Assembly (NCBI RefSeq): GCF_029946505.1
Contig: NZ_JARZHG010000025.1
Location: 105,643-169,642, forward strand
From: Polyangium sp. y55x31
GTDB taxonomy: Bacteria > Myxococcota_A > Polyangia > Polyangiales > Polyangiaceae
Direction of reading: 5' to 3'
Length of the DNA: 64,000 nucleotides
This document shows positions 9,163 to 19,211 of the stretch, in pieces. Position numbers and translations under genes: made by a program. Numbering within the stretch: position 1 is the stretch's first letter; each line of letters begins with the position of its first letter. The notes below the pieces were generated by a model. That model saw only the letters and a program-made list of their open reading frames with translations. It was not told where the DNA came from and ran no database searches.

Positions 9163-10272
9163 GTGAAGACCGGTCCGCTGCGGGTACTCGTCGTCGACGA
9201 CTCCGCGTACAACCGAAGGAACATCGCGGACATCCTCACCGGCAGCGACGAGGTCGAGGTCGTCGGCAAGGCGGGCGACGGCGAGGAGGCGCTGCGCCTC
9301 GCGTTGAGCCTCAAGCCTGACGTCATCACGCTCGACCTCGAAATGCCGCGGATGGATGGTTTCACCTTCCTCCGCATCCTGATGGTCCGGCAGCCGACGC
9401 CCGTGATCGTGGTGTCGAGCTACAGCCAGAAGGAGAACGTCTTCAAGGCCCTCGAGCTCGGCGCCGTCGACTTCGTCGCCAAGCCGACCCAGAAGCTCGC
9501 GCCCGACGCCTCTCTGCGCCGCGAGATCCTCCAGAAGGTCCTCCTCGTCCGCTACCTGCGCCCGCTCGGGGCCGTGAGCCAGCGCAACAGCGCGATCCCG
9601 CCGCTCCCGCGCTCCACGGCCACGCCGCCGGTCCTCTCCACGGCGACGCCCGAGCAGCCGAGCGCGCGCTCGGTCGCCAACATCGCGGCGCGCTTCATCG
9701 TCGGCATCGGCTCCTCGACGGGCGGCCCGACGGCGCTGCTCGAGATCCTGAGCCGCGTCCCCGAGAAGTTCCCCGGGGCGATCCTCATCGCGCAGCACAT
9801 GCCGGAGAAGTTCACCCGCACCTTCGCCGAGCGCCTCGACCGAAAGAGCGCGATCCGCGTGTCCGAGGCCGTCGACGGCGACCTCGTCACGGCGCGCCGC
9901 GCCTTCATCTGCCCGGGCAAGATGTGCATGGAGGCGGTCGTCTCGCAGGGCCCGAGCGGCATGGGCTGGAACGAGATCCGCCTCCGCGTCGGCCCTCCAT
10001 CACAACACGACCGCTACATCCCGAGCGCCGACCGCCTCCTGCGCAGCCTCGCGCCGGTCGGCTCGCGGGCCTACGGCGTCATCCTCACGGGCATGGGCGA
10101 CGACGGCGTCGCCGGCGCCCGCGCGATCCGTGCCGGCGGCGGAACGATCATCGCCGAGAGCGAGGAGACCGCGGTCGTCTACGGCATGCCGCGCGCCGCG
10201 GTGAAAGCCGGCGTCGTGAACGAGGTGATGGGGCTGCCGCAGATCGTGGACTGGGTGGCGCAGCTCTCCTGA
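9163..10272 (+). CDS. cheB: CheB receptor methylesterase / glutamine deamidase
   Basis: A 369-residue CheB with a GTG start at 9163 preceded by AGAGGTGA at about 9148-9155. The receiver domain comes first (VLVVDDSAYNRR, phosphoacceptor D58 in ITLDLEMPRMDG, VAKP). A Ser/Pro/Thr linker of about 50 residues follows, then the esterase domain with the catalytic Ser in GIGSSTGGP, His in LIAQHMP and Asp in TGMGDDGVAGA. It is last in the che operon. Its stop TGA abuts the stop of the convergent Uma2-type gene, so the two reading frames meet with no gap (TGATCA, 10270-10275). Confidence 0.97.
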   Translation: MKTGPLRVLVVDDSAYNRRNIADILTGSDEVEVVGKAGDGEEALRLALSLKPDVITLDLEMPRMDGFTFLRILMVRQPTPVIVVSSYSQKENVFKALELGAVDFVAKPTQKLAPDASLRREILQKVLLVRYLRPLGAVSQRNSAIPPLPRSTATPPVLSTATPEQPSARSVANIAARFIVGIGSSTGGPTALLEILSRVPEKFPGAILIAQHMPEKFTRTFAERLDRKSAIRVSEAVDGDLVTARRAFICPGKMCMEAVVSQGPSGMGWNEIRLRVGPPSQHDRYIPSADRLLRSLAPVGSRAYGVILTGMGDDGVAGARAIRAGGGTIIAESEETAVVYGMPRAAVKAGVVNEVMGLPQIVDWVAQLS

Positions 10273-10950
10273 TCAGGAACGCTGCGAGCGCGCCTTTTTG
10301 GCGCTCTTTTTGGCCGACGCCTTCCGCGGCGTTTTCGCGGGCTCTTCCGGGGGGGCCGGCGCTTCCTCTTCGACCTCTCCCCACAGCGCCGCGAGCTCCA
10401 GCTCGATCGCGTCGAAGGGCTCCGCGCGCACGACCGCGCTCCCGCCGTACACGCCGAGCAGCACCCAGCGGCCTCTCTCCAGCATGAACACTTCGAGCGT
10501 GCGCGCGATCGGATCCACGAGCCACGCGTATCGCACGCCGTGACGCGCGTAGGCCGGCATCTTCTCCGCCCGATCGACCGTCACCGTGCTCGGGCTCAGG
10601 ACCTCGCAGACCCAATCGGGCGCGAGCATGAAACGCGCGGTCCTCGGGAGTCGCGGCAAGCGCTCGATCCGCCAGCCGGCGATGTCAGGGACGAGGATGT
10701 CCTCCTCGCCTTCGGGACCGAGCAAGAGCTCTGGTTCGTCGAAGATCTGCCATCCGCCCGGACCACCGCGACCACGCTGGAAGGGGCCCATCAAGTCACC
10801 ACCGAGCACGGAGGACGCGCGCGAGTGCTGCGGCGCAGGGCGCGGAAATGCGTACAGCGTGCCGTTGATGATCTCGCCGACCTTGTTGTTCGGAACGGCT
10901 TCGAGCTCAGCGAGCGTCGCGCGCTCCCGCTTCTCAGCGGCAAAACCCAT
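10273..10950 (-). CDS. Uma2-family (DUF820) putative nuclease
   Basis: A 225-residue protein of the Uma2/DUF820 family, which has a PD-(D/E)XK restriction-endonuclease fold and is strongly expanded in some bacteria; its biological role is poorly defined. Supporting segments are LVPDIAGW, the [11 protein letters not shown] strand, a downstream Lys in [12 protein letters not shown], and [15 protein letters not shown]. These match the family's active-site order D...E-x-L-S-P-S-T...K. The C-terminus is a basic tail ([13 protein letters not shown]), possibly a nucleic-acid-binding extension. I chose the ATG at 10950 because the conserved domain starts soon after it. It is divergent from the transglycosylase gene and convergent with cheB. 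Confidence 0.85.
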   Translation of the reverse strand: MGFAAEKRERATLAELEAVPNNKVGEIINGTLYAFPRPAPQHSRASSVLGGDLMGPFQRGRGGPGGWQIFDEPELLLGPEGEEDILVPDIAGWRIERLPRLPRTARFMLAPDWVCEVLSPSTVTVDRAEKMPAYARHGVRYAWLVDPIARTLEVFMLERGRWVLLGVYGGSAVVRAEPFDAIELELAALWGEVEEEAPAPPEEPAKTPRKASAKKSAKKARSQRS

Positions 10951-11048
10951 GATCGGGAGACTGCCCCTGGCGCGCATCCGAAGCAACCCCCCGCCCCCGC
11001 GCGAAAGTTGACCCCGCGTCCCCACCGTGAGACACCCGCCTTCGGGTC

Positions 11049-13400
11049 ATGCGCTTTCGAAAGGCCGCACGCGTGTTCGTCACGGCCGGCTGGCTCCTCG
11101 CCGGCGCGCTCGTTTCTCTGCCGGGCCTCGCCCAGCCCAAGCCCGCGCCTGCCGGCGTGAAGCCCGCGCCTTCGAAGCCCGCCGCCAAGCCCAAAACCCA
11201 GGCGCCTGCCAAGCCCACGCAGAAGCCCGCCGCCAAGAAGCCTGCCGGCAAAAAGCCCCTCGCGCGCAAGCCTGGTGAGCCCGGCGAGCCCGACGAGAGT
11301 GCCCGCCGCGCCATCGCGGGCTTGCCCCCGACCCAGCATCGCAGCGTCGACGAGTCTGCCGAGCTCCGCGCCCTCCGTGAGCTCGACCTCGCCCTCTTCT
11401 CCACGGCGCCGAATGCTGGCTCCCCTTGGCCCTCGGACGACCTGCCCACCCTCGATCGTGGCGGCCCCGTCCTCCTCGCCACCGGCGTTCCCCCTTCGGC
11501 ACCGCTGCCGGCTCCGCTCCAGCCCCCGGCGCCGGCCGACCTCTCCTTCATCAAAAAGCTCGACCTCCCCGACATCCCCGTCCGCTGGGATGCGCGCGTC
11601 CTGCGTTACCTCGAGTTTTACAAGAACAACCCTCGGGGCCGCTCCATGGTCGCCTCGTGGGTCAAGAAGAGCGGCCGGTATGGGGCGGCCATTCGCCGCG
11701 TCCTTCGTGAGCAGGGTTTGCCCGAGGACGTCGTCTGGCTCGCCCTCGTCGAGAGCGGCTTCGATCCCACCATTCATTCGCCCGTCGGCGCCGCCGGCCT
11801 CTGGCAGTTCATGCCCGAGGGCGCCCGCATTTACGGCCTCACCGTCGACCGCTGGATCGACGAGCGCCTCGACCCCGAGCGCTCCACCCTCGCCGCCGCG
11901 CGTTACCTCTCCGACCTCCACCGCCGCTTCGGGAGCTGGGAGCTCGCGTTTGCCGCCTACAACATGGGGTATGGCGGCCTCCTCGCCTCCATTCGCAAAT
12001 ACAACACCAATGATTTCTGGGAGCTCAGCCGCCTCGAAGCGGGCCTCCCGCTCGAAACGGCGCTTTACGTCCCGAAGATCGTCTCCATGGCGATCGTCGC
12101 CAAGAATTGCGCCGTCTTCGGCTGCGACGGCATCGAGCTCGAGCCTGCGGTCACCTTCGACAAAGTCGCGGTCGGCCCCGGCGTCGCGCTCCGCACCGTC
12201 GCCACGGCGGCCGGCGTCGAGCTCGACGCCGTCGAGGCCCTCAATCCGCAGCTCCCCGTCGGCCGCACCCCGCCCCTCGGCCCCGACGCCAAAGAGGGCG
12301 CCTCGTTCGTCGTCCGCGTCCCGCCCGGCACTGGCGCCCGCGCCGCCAAGACCGTCGCCAAGCTCCTCGAACGCGAGGACAAACTCGAACGTCACCTCGT
12401 CCGCTGGGGCGAATCGATCGAGGACATCGCCGCCCTCCGCGGCACCACGAAGAGCAACTTGCTCTCCTTGAATGGCCTCCGCTCCGGCGAGCAGGTCCGC
12501 CCCGGCACCGTCCTCCTCGTCCCCGAGGGCGGCCCCGACAAACCCACCGTCGCCAGCGTCTTCTCCGGCGCGCGCGGCGAAAAGCCCGTCATCGTCGTCC
12601 CTGCGGAGACCTTCACCTACCCCGATCGCCGCCGCATCTTTTATCGCGTCGTCGCCGGCGACACCGTCCGCGAGGTCGCCTCCGCGCTCTCCGTCTCCGC
12701 CGCCGAGCTCGCCCGCTGGAACACGGTCGACCCCTCGGCTGCCCTCCACGACGGAATGACCTTGCAGGTCTTCGTCCCGCGCGAGCGCGCCCTCACGAAT
12801 GCGCTCGTCCTCGAGGACGCCGAGGCCCGCGTCCTGCCCGTCGGCTCCACCGAGTTCTTCACCCATTTCGAGAACCTGAAGGGCCGCAAACGCATGGAGA
12901 TCGCCGCCGCCGATGGCGACACCTGGCGCAGTTTGTCGAAGCGATACAATCTCAGCCTCGGCATGCTCGAACGCATCAACCACCGCTCGCGCACGAGCCC
13001 CCTCGCGCCGGGCGACAAGGTCGTCGTGTATGTCGCGCAGCCGGCCCCGCCCAAGGCCGCGCCGGCGCCTGCCAAGGAGACCCCGGACGACAAGGCCGAG
13101 GCCGTCGCCGTCGCGCGTCCCGTCGAGGACAAACCCGCGGAGGCCGACGACCCCGACGAGCCCAAGGCGGACGGCAAGCCCGCGGCCGATGAGGGGCCGA
13201 CCAAGCCCGCGACGTTCCGCAACGAGACCCCGGCGGCCGAAAAGCCTGCGGCCAACAAGCCTGCGGCCACCAAGCCTGCATCCGACAAGCCGGCGGCCAA
13301 CAAGCCTGCATCCGACAAGCCGGCGGCCAACAAGCCTGCGGCTGACAAGACCGTGACGCCCAAGGAGCCCCCTGCGGCGCTCCCCCCGCCTGCGCCCTGA
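11049..13400 (+). CDS. LysM lytic transglycosylase (MltD-like)
   Basis: A 783-residue exported murein hydrolase. The signal peptide ([22 protein letters not shown]) is followed by a Lys/Pro/Ala-rich linker. The SLT catalytic domain spans about 190-360, with the catalytic Glu at E235 in [10 protein letters not shown], then [10 protein letters not shown] and [10 protein letters not shown], as in MltD. Three LysM peptidoglycan-binding modules follow at about 440-490, 530-580 and 615-665 ([39 protein letters not shown]). The C-terminal tail is low-complexity Lys/Pro/Ala with tandem repeats. It should cleave glycan strands in the periplasm, for remodelling or to open the wall for surface machinery (inference). 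Confidence 0.93.
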   Translation: MRFRKAARVFVTAGWLLAGALVSLPGLAQPKPAPAGVKPAPSKPAAKPKTQAPAKPTQKPAAKKPAGKKPLARKPGEPGEPDESARRAIAGLPPTQHRSVDESAELRALRELDLALFSTAPNAGSPWPSDDLPTLDRGGPVLLATGVPPSAPLPAPLQPPAPADLSFIKKLDLPDIPVRWDARVLRYLEFYKNNPRGRSMVASWVKKSGRYGAAIRRVLREQGLPEDVVWLALVESGFDPTIHSPVGAAGLWQFMPEGARIYGLTVDRWIDERLDPERSTLAAARYLSDLHRRFGSWELAFAAYNMGYGGLLASIRKYNTNDFWELSRLEAGLPLETALYVPKIVSMAIVAKNCAVFGCDGIELEPAVTFDKVAVGPGVALRTVATAAGVELDAVEALNPQLPVGRTPPLGPDAKEGASFVVRVPPGTGARAAKTVAKLLEREDKLERHLVRWGESIEDIAALRGTTKSNLLSLNGLRSGEQVRPGTVLLVPEGGPDKPTVASVFSGARGEKPVIVVPAETFTYPDRRRIFYRVVAGDTVREVASALSVSAAELARWNTVDPSAALHDGMTLQVFVPRERALTNALVLEDAEARVLPVGSTEFFTHFENLKGRKRMEIAAADGDTWRSLSKRYNLSLGMLERINHRSRTSPLAPGDKVVVYVAQPAPPKAAPAPAKETPDDKAEAVAVARPVEDKPAEADDPDEPKADGKPAADEGPTKPATFRNETPAAEKPAANKPAATKPASDKPAANKPASDKPAANKPAADKTVTPKEPPAALPPPAP
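13271..13330 (+). repeat. 30-bp tandem repeat in the transglycosylase tail
   Basis: Two exact copies of a 30-base unit (13271-13300 and 13301-13330), flanked by degenerate partial copies from about 13241 to 13350. In frame they encode alternating NKPAS and DKPAA-type pentapeptides. The arrangement is a coding low-complexity repeat prone to slippage, not a CRISPR array. Confidence 0.85.
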
Positions 13401-13446
13401 TTTTCTCGTAGCCAGCCGCCGGCCTCGCGCGCCATGATGGGAGCCG

Positions 13447-14877
13447 ATGCGTAGCGCTCGCCCTCTGCTCCTTGCTTTGCTCCCGACCCTCGCCCTCGTC
13501 GGCTGCACGCCCGACGAGCAGGCGCAGACCACGCCCCCGCTCCCCGGCCCTGCGGAATGGAACCGCGACGTCGTCCCGCCGAGCGACGACGAGGCCGCCA
13601 CGAAGCGGACCTCGTGCGGATACACGGCGGGCATGCTCCCCGCGGAGACACAAGGGGCGTCGCGTCCTTACGGCGCCGAGATTCCCATCGACCACATCGT
13701 GGTCGTCATGATGGAGAATCGCTCGTTCGACCATTACTTCCAGAAGCTGCCCGAGTACGGCCAGAACGACGTCGAGGTCGCCCCCGAGGGCTTCACGAAC
13801 CTCGACCAGACCGGCACCGCCGTCGCTCCGTTCCGTGACAGCCAGTTCTGCTTCGTGGACACGAACCACGAATGGACCGGCACGCACGAGCAGATCAACG
13901 GCGGCAAGATGGACGGGTTTTTCAAGACCAACGACGGCTGGCACGAGCTCCCGAGCCCCGGCGCCCCGGAGGAGATGCTGAGCGGCCGCCGCGGCCTCGG
14001 CTACTACACCCAGGACGATCTGCCGTTTTATTACTGGCTCGCGAACGAGTTCGCCATCGCGGACCACTACCATTCTTCCGTCCCCGGCCCCACGTGGCCG
14101 AATCGCATGTACCTCTACGCGGCGAGCTCCTTCGGCGCCGTCCACAACGAATTCGTCGCGCCGGACGAGACGATCTTCGATTATCTCGAAATGCGGCAGA
14201 TCAACTGGCGCGTCTACGTCTCGACCACCCCCGGCGCTGCGATCTTCGTCGACAAGTACCTCCAGTACAGCAAGGACGACCACGGGCATTTCGTCCCGAT
14301 CGAGAGTTACTTCACCGACCTCGAGAATGGCGACTTGCCGCAGGTCGCCTTCGTCGATCCGGGCATCGCGCGCGAGGGTTACGCCCAGAACGACGAGCAT
14401 CCGCCCGCGATCGCCATGCTCGGCGAGCAATTCACCGCCAGCGTCATCGAGGCCCTCACGAAGAGCTCGGCCTGGGACCGCTCCGCCCTCTTCCTCACGT
14501 ACGACGAGCACGGCGGCCTCTACGACCACGTCGTGCCCCCGGCCGCTTGCCCGCCCGACGACATCGCGCCCGCGCTGAAGGAAGGCGATACCGACGCGAA
14601 ATTCGATCAGCTCGGCGTCCGGGTCCCGCTCCTCGTCGTCTCGCCCTACGCGAAGAAGCATTTCGTCGGTCACCGGACCTACGACCACACCTCGATCGTC
14701 CGGTTCATCGAGGCCCGCTTCCAGATGCCGGCGCTCACGAATCGGGATGCGAACGCCGAGGCGCCGTGGGAAATGTTCGACTTCGAAAACCCCCCGCATG
14801 CCGAGCCCCCGACGTTCGCGATGCCCACGGTCGACCAGGCCAAGATCGATGCCTGCAAGGCGCTCTACGAGCCCTGA
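13447..14877 (+). CDS. Phosphoesterase-family lipoprotein (phospholipase C / acid phosphatase type)
   Basis: A 476-residue secreted hydrolase of the bacterial phosphoesterase family (PF04185, alkaline-phosphatase superfamily). A lipobox, LALVGC, sits at about residues 15-20. Active-site elements visible: [18 protein letters not shown] (metal-binding Glu-Asn and nucleophile region), [30 protein letters not shown] (Asp-Glu-His), and [12 protein letters not shown] followed by [11 protein letters not shown]. The substrate could be a phospholipid or another phosphate ester; sequence alone does not decide. The di-heme peroxidase-like gene starts inside its 3' end (29-base overlap), so the two are an operon. 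Confidence 0.92.
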   Translation: MRSARPLLLALLPTLALVGCTPDEQAQTTPPLPGPAEWNRDVVPPSDDEAATKRTSCGYTAGMLPAETQGASRPYGAEIPIDHIVVVMMENRSFDHYFQKLPEYGQNDVEVAPEGFTNLDQTGTAVAPFRDSQFCFVDTNHEWTGTHEQINGGKMDGFFKTNDGWHELPSPGAPEEMLSGRRGLGYYTQDDLPFYYWLANEFAIADHYHSSVPGPTWPNRMYLYAASSFGAVHNEFVAPDETIFDYLEMRQINWRVYVSTTPGAAIFVDKYLQYSKDDHGHFVPIESYFTDLENGDLPQVAFVDPGIAREGYAQNDEHPPAIAMLGEQFTASVIEALTKSSAWDRSALFLTYDEHGGLYDHVVPPAACPPDDIAPALKEGDTDAKFDQLGVRVPLLVVSPYAKKHFVGHRTYDHTSIVRFIEARFQMPALTNRDANAEAPWEMFDFENPPHAEPPTFAMPTVDQAKIDACKALYEP

Positions 14878-16732
14878 ACGCCTCTCCGCGCTCGTCCTCG
14901 CGGCCCTCCTCCTCGCGGGCTGCCCGGACGAGCCGGAGGCCCCCGCCCCCGCCCCTGTGGACGCGAGCGCGCCCGAGGACGCGGGGGCCGTTCTCCCCGA
15001 ACCTCCGATTTCCCCGCTCGCGCGTATCGTCGAAGGGCCTGCCCGCCGCGGCCTCGACGCCCTCGAAGCACTCGTGGCCGCCATGCCCCAGGGCCGCGGC
15101 GACACCGATTCCCATTACCTCGACCTTCGCCGCGCCCTCGCCGCGGGCGCGCCGCTCTGGCGCAGGCCGGAGAGCCTCGGCGGCGAGGTCGTCTTCGGCC
15201 CTCCGCGCTCCATGGACGAAGGCGGCGGCGCGCTCCTCCGCCTCGACGCCGCCCTCGCCCGTGGGGACGCCGCGGCCGCGCGCGCCGAAATGCTCACCCT
15301 CGAACGCGCCTTGCGCCTCTTCGAGAGCGAAGCGCGCCGCATTCCGCCTGCGCCCGGCGCCGTCGCGCATGCCCTCTCGCTCGCCGCGTACGACCTCGGC
15401 GCCCTCGCGCTCGAATCGATGCAGGGCGTCCCCGAAGGCTCCGCCGCCGTCCTCGCCGATCTCCGCGGCACCCTCGATTTCATCGAATCCGCGGCCGCGG
15501 CCCTCGCGACCCCCGCCGCCGCCCAAACCTCGGCCGCCCTCGAATCCGCCAAGGAAGCCGCCCGGCCCCTCCGCGCCCGCCTCGATGCCGCGAAAACCGC
15601 GGACGACCTGAACGACCGCGCGAGCTTCGTCCTCGCCACGGGCCGCCTCGGCGTCGCCCTCCGCCGCCTCGCCGCCGCCGCCGGCGCGACGGTCCGATTG
15701 CCTTATCGCGCCCGCTTCCCGATCGCGAAGACCGACGCCGACGAGCCCGTCTCCGCCCTCACCCTCCCCGCCCCGCGCAGCCGCCCGCGCAAAACGAGCG
15801 GCGACGAAGCCCCTTGGGCCGCGCTCGGCCGCAAGCTCTTCTTCGACAAACGTTTGTCCAAGAACAACGCTCGTTCCTGCGCCACCTGCCACGTCCCCGA
15901 AAAGGGTTTTGCGGACGGCCTCCCCCGCCCGCCCTCGCTCGATCCGGCCGTCACCCTGCGCCATACCCCGACCCTGCTCTACGCTCCGCTGCACGCCGCG
16001 CAGCTCTGGGACGGCCGCACGCTCACGCCCGAGCGCCAGGCCCTCGGCGTCATTCACGCGCGCGCCGAAATGGGCCTCGAACCGGGCGAGCTCGTCACTG
16101 CCATCGAATCCGCCGGAGACCTCCGCGCCCTCTTCCAGGCGCTCCCCACGCCGGGCGTGAATCCCGACAACGTCGGCCATGCCCTCGCCGCCTTCGAATC
16201 CGAGGCCTTCGTCCCCGGCGACGCCCCGATCGACGCGTTCGCCCGCGGCGACGAAACCGCGCTCTCGCCCCTCCATCGCCGCGGCCTCGACGTCTTCGCC
16301 GGCAAGGGCCGCTGCGCTCGTTGCCACATCCCGCCCTTCTTCGGCGGCTCCCGCCCGCTCGATTTCGCCGTCCCTGTCTTCGCCATCCTCGGCGTCCCCG
16401 ACAAACCCGGCGGCACCACCCTCGATACCGATCGGGGCCGCGGCGCCGTCACCTCGCGCGCGGCCGACGAGGGCGCCATCAAAACCCCGACGACCCGCGA
16501 CGTCGCGCGCACCGCGCCTTATTTCCACCACGGCGCTTTCCGCACGCTCGAAGAGGTCGTCGATTTCTACGACAAGGGCGGCGGCAAAGGCCTCGGCCTC
16601 CCCATCCCGAACCAGGACCCCGACGTGCGCCCGCTCGGTTTGTCCCTCGACGACAAACGCGCCCTCCTCGTCTTCCTGCGCGAGGCGCTCCTCGACAAGA
16701 CACCGCCCGAAAAGCTGGTTTCCACGCGCTGA
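14849..16732 (+). CDS. Di-heme cytochrome c peroxidase / MauG-family lipoprotein
   Basis: A 627-residue lipoprotein; the ATG at 14849 gives a signal peptide with lipobox LLLAGC. The first 290 or so residues are a helical, Ala-rich region with no motif I can name with certainty (imelysin-like is possible). The C-terminal half is a bacterial di-heme peroxidase (CCP/MauG family): the first heme site is C344-A-T-C-H348 and the second is C489-A-R-C-H493, with TLRHTPTLLY, FFDKRLS and APYFHHGAFRTLEEVVDFYDKGG as further family signatures. It should act in the periplasm, reducing peroxide or oxidising a partner. The overlap with the phosphoesterase gene implies joint expression. Confidence 0.9.
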   Translation: MPARRSTSPERLSALVLAALLLAGCPDEPEAPAPAPVDASAPEDAGAVLPEPPISPLARIVEGPARRGLDALEALVAAMPQGRGDTDSHYLDLRRALAAGAPLWRRPESLGGEVVFGPPRSMDEGGGALLRLDAALARGDAAAARAEMLTLERALRLFESEARRIPPAPGAVAHALSLAAYDLGALALESMQGVPEGSAAVLADLRGTLDFIESAAAALATPAAAQTSAALESAKEAARPLRARLDAAKTADDLNDRASFVLATGRLGVALRRLAAAAGATVRLPYRARFPIAKTDADEPVSALTLPAPRSRPRKTSGDEAPWAALGRKLFFDKRLSKNNARSCATCHVPEKGFADGLPRPPSLDPAVTLRHTPTLLYAPLHAAQLWDGRTLTPERQALGVIHARAEMGLEPGELVTAIESAGDLRALFQALPTPGVNPDNVGHALAAFESEAFVPGDAPIDAFARGDETALSPLHRRGLDVFAGKGRCARCHIPPFFGGSRPLDFAVPVFAILGVPDKPGGTTLDTDRGRGAVTSRAADEGAIKTPTTRDVARTAPYFHHGAFRTLEEVVDFYDKGGGKGLGLPIPNQDPDVRPLGLSLDDKRALLVFLREALLDKTPPEKLVSTR

Positions 16733-17071
16733 GCTCCGCCTGCATCGAGCTCACCGCCCCGGCCGAAGATGAGCTGCGGCGAAGCCCTGCGCCGTCCCTG
16801 ACGGGATGACGAAGGGCCGCCCCGCGAGGCAATCCATTGTACCAGGGCGTGGTCACCACGATGACCGGGGTTTCCTGAAAACATGAAAATTTGTGATTGC
16901 TGGCGACGAGCCCCATGGTACTCAATCGGGACTCCTTTCGACGTACGACCGCAGCGCGGCCCATCAGCCGCCGAGTCGCGTCATCGGTCGGGCTCGCGCC
17001 GTTCGTGGAGCGGAACGGCTGCGGTGCGTTGAATCGGTGGGTCGTGGTGGGGCATGGGGGGATCCATCCAT
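16733..17071. other. Intergenic region, no gene seen
   Basis: About 340 bases without a convincing reading frame. The peroxidase stop codon lies inside an inverted repeat with 7-bp arms (16730-16736 and 16747-16753) but there is no T-tract. Nested palindromes occur at 16849-16866: arms GTGGT/ACCAC around one base, and GGTCA/TGACC around six. They could be an operator for the gene at 17072. A locally AT-richer stretch at about 16871-16900 may hold its promoter, but I could not define -35/-10 boxes. Confidence 0.4.
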
Positions 17072-19177
17072 ATGACGACGCAATTCAATGATATCTCAGG
17101 ATGGCGAAGACGCGGTCTTTGGTCATTTCAGGGCACGCTGCTTTCGTCCGCGCTGCTTGGCCTCCTCTCCGGTTGCCTCGCAGAATCGCCGCTGGAAGAG
17201 GACGAGCTCGGCGTGGCAGCGCAAAAGCTGAGCGTCGGCGGATTCGTCGTCGTCTCGGGGGACGACGCGGACGACGTCGGGCATTGCCAGGGCAAGGCGT
17301 GCGGGGGCATTTACGTCGCGTTTCTGAAGCAGGCCGTCGTGCAGTCGAAATCGGCCGGTACGGGCATCCTGGCCATCGGCGTGAACGGAAACTTCGCGCA
17401 GTCCGCTCTGAACAGCTGGAACAACCCGGGCTTCGGCGGACCGGGCGCCGTCATCACGATCGTGAACGACCCGACGCAGATCAAGACGGTCGATTTTTCG
17501 AATTATGCCGCGCTCTACATCCCTTCCGCCTCCGTGAATACCAGCGGCGGTATCAACAACCTCCAGATCGCCGCGCTCAACACGCGAAAGCCCGACATCG
17601 CGACCTTCGTGAACGCCAAGGGCGGGTCCCTCGTCGCCCTGACGCAGGCCGGCGCGCCTGGTGGCTGGGGCTTTTTGCCGATGCCGCTCACCACGGCGGA
17701 TGTCTCGTTCACCTACGCGGCCCCCACGCCGGAGCTCGTCCTGCTCGCCCCGGGCGTCACGAAAGCGAACCTCAGCCACTGCTGCTTTCACAACGTCTTC
17801 ATCGGGCCGGAGGGGTACTCCGGCCTCGGCGTCCTCGCCACGCACGACAGTGGTGGCATCCTCCAGGGCAAACCCGTCATCCTCGGCGGACCCGGCACGC
17901 TCCTGACCGCCGAGGTATGCAATGACGACGAGGATAACGACGGCGACGGGGACATCGACGGCGCGGACCAGGACTGCTGGGTCTGCGGGGACGGCGACGT
18001 GGATCCCTTCGAGGCGTGCGACGACGGCAACAAGATCGACGGCGACGGCTGCAGCGCCGCGTGCGCTCGAGAGAACGCGCCGCCCCTCGCGGTCTGCGAA
18101 AACGTCACGGCCTGCAACGACGCAGGGCAATGCTCGGCTGAGGTCTCTGGCCTCGGCGCGAATTCATCCGATCCGGACGGCGATCCGCTCACCGCCACGC
18201 AATCCCCTGCCGGTCCTTATGCCGTGGGTACGACCAGCGTGCTCGTGGAAGTCTCCGACGGCCAGGAAATCGATACCTGCCAGGCGACCGTGACCGTGAA
18301 CGATTGCGAGCCTCCCAGCCTCTCCTGTCCGGCTTCCTTCGCTGTCGAGTGCACGGGCAACCAGCAGGCGCTCGTCTCACCGCCCGCCGCGATCGCTGCG
18401 GACAACTGCGGCGCCAGCGTAGCCGCGCCTGCGCCCGCGAGCTTACCGCTCGGCGTCCATGCGCTCTCGTACACGGCGACCGATCTGGCAGGCAATACGA
18501 CGACGTGTACCACGGCGGCGACGGTGGTCGACACGACGACGCCGATCCTCACGTGCCCCGACGCGCTCGTCACCGAATGCACGGGCAATGGCGCCGCCAA
18601 CGTGGTCCCCGGGGCCGCACAAGCGAGCGATGTCTGCTCCGACATTACGATCAACGGTCCGTCTGCGGGCTCGTATCCGCTCGGCACGACCGTCGTCACC
18701 TACACGGCCACGGATACCTCGGGCAACGCCTCGAGCTGCACCTCGACGATCCAGGTGGTCGACAGCACGCCGCCGCTCGTCACCACGAGCGGGCTTTCGC
18801 TGTTCTTGCCGCTGAACCACAAGTTCACCACCGTGAACCTGAGCGATTGCGGAATCACGGTGACCGACACGTGCGGAGGCGTGCTCGCCCCGTCCGCCGT
18901 ATCGGCCACGATCACGTGTGTCACCTCGGACGAGGCTCCGAATGCGCCGGGGAACGGCAACACGATACCGGACATCGTCATCGTCGATGAAGACACCGTC
19001 TCCTTGCGCGTGGAGCGAAAGGGCCCGAGTGATGGTCGGGTGTACGAAATCCACTTCCAGGTGACCGATGCGTCGGGCAACGTCTCGTACGGCGTCTGCC
19101 CGGTCGGCATACCGCGCAGCATGGACGGGCAGCCCGCCGTGGACAGCGGCGACGCGTACCAGGTCTGTCGCCCTTGA
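17072..19177 (+). CDS. HYR-domain lipoprotein with myxobacterial Cys-rich repeat
   Basis: A 701-residue surface lipoprotein. The ATG at 17072 is chosen because GGGGGGA lies about 9 bases upstream; an ATG at 17054 is also in frame. The lipobox is LLSGC at about residue 34. The N-terminal 270 residues have no recognised motif. A Ca-rich-looking segment ([19 protein letters not shown]) then leads into the Cys-rich repeat [23 protein letters not shown] (DUF4215 type, common in myxobacteria). Three hyalin-repeat (HYR) Ig-like domains follow, each with a pattern such as [17 protein letters not shown]...[17 protein letters not shown] domains serve cell-surface adhesion, so an adhesive or matrix role is likely (inference). 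Confidence 0.88.
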   Translation: MTTQFNDISGWRRRGLWSFQGTLLSSALLGLLSGCLAESPLEEDELGVAAQKLSVGGFVVVSGDDADDVGHCQGKACGGIYVAFLKQAVVQSKSAGTGILAIGVNGNFAQSALNSWNNPGFGGPGAVITIVNDPTQIKTVDFSNYAALYIPSASVNTSGGINNLQIAALNTRKPDIATFVNAKGGSLVALTQAGAPGGWGFLPMPLTTADVSFTYAAPTPELVLLAPGVTKANLSHCCFHNVFIGPEGYSGLGVLATHDSGGILQGKPVILGGPGTLLTAEVCNDDEDNDGDGDIDGADQDCWVCGDGDVDPFEACDDGNKIDGDGCSAACARENAPPLAVCENVTACNDAGQCSAEVSGLGANSSDPDGDPLTATQSPAGPYAVGTTSVLVEVSDGQEIDTCQATVTVNDCEPPSLSCPASFAVECTGNQQALVSPPAAIAADNCGASVAAPAPASLPLGVHALSYTATDLAGNTTTCTTAATVVDTTTPILTCPDALVTECTGNGAANVVPGAAQASDVCSDITINGPSAGSYPLGTTVVTYTATDTSGNASSCTSTIQVVDSTPPLVTTSGLSLFLPLNHKFTTVNLSDCGITVTDTCGGVLAPSAVSATITCVTSDEAPNAPGNGNTIPDIVIVDEDTVSLRVERKGPSDGRVYEIHFQVTDASGNVSYGVCPVGIPRSMDGQPAVDSGDAYQVCRP

Positions 19178-19211
19178 GGTCCGATCGCCCCATCCCAGCG
19201 CCGATCCGGGG

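Noticed and set aside
13241..13350. Tandem repeats as a possible CRISPR array
   Set aside because: Units are contiguous, in frame with the protein and lack spacers.
10791..13634. A 947-codon minus-strand frame opposite the transglycosylase
   Set aside because: It is a Gly/Arg repeat shadow; the plus strand has SLT and LysM motifs in the right order.
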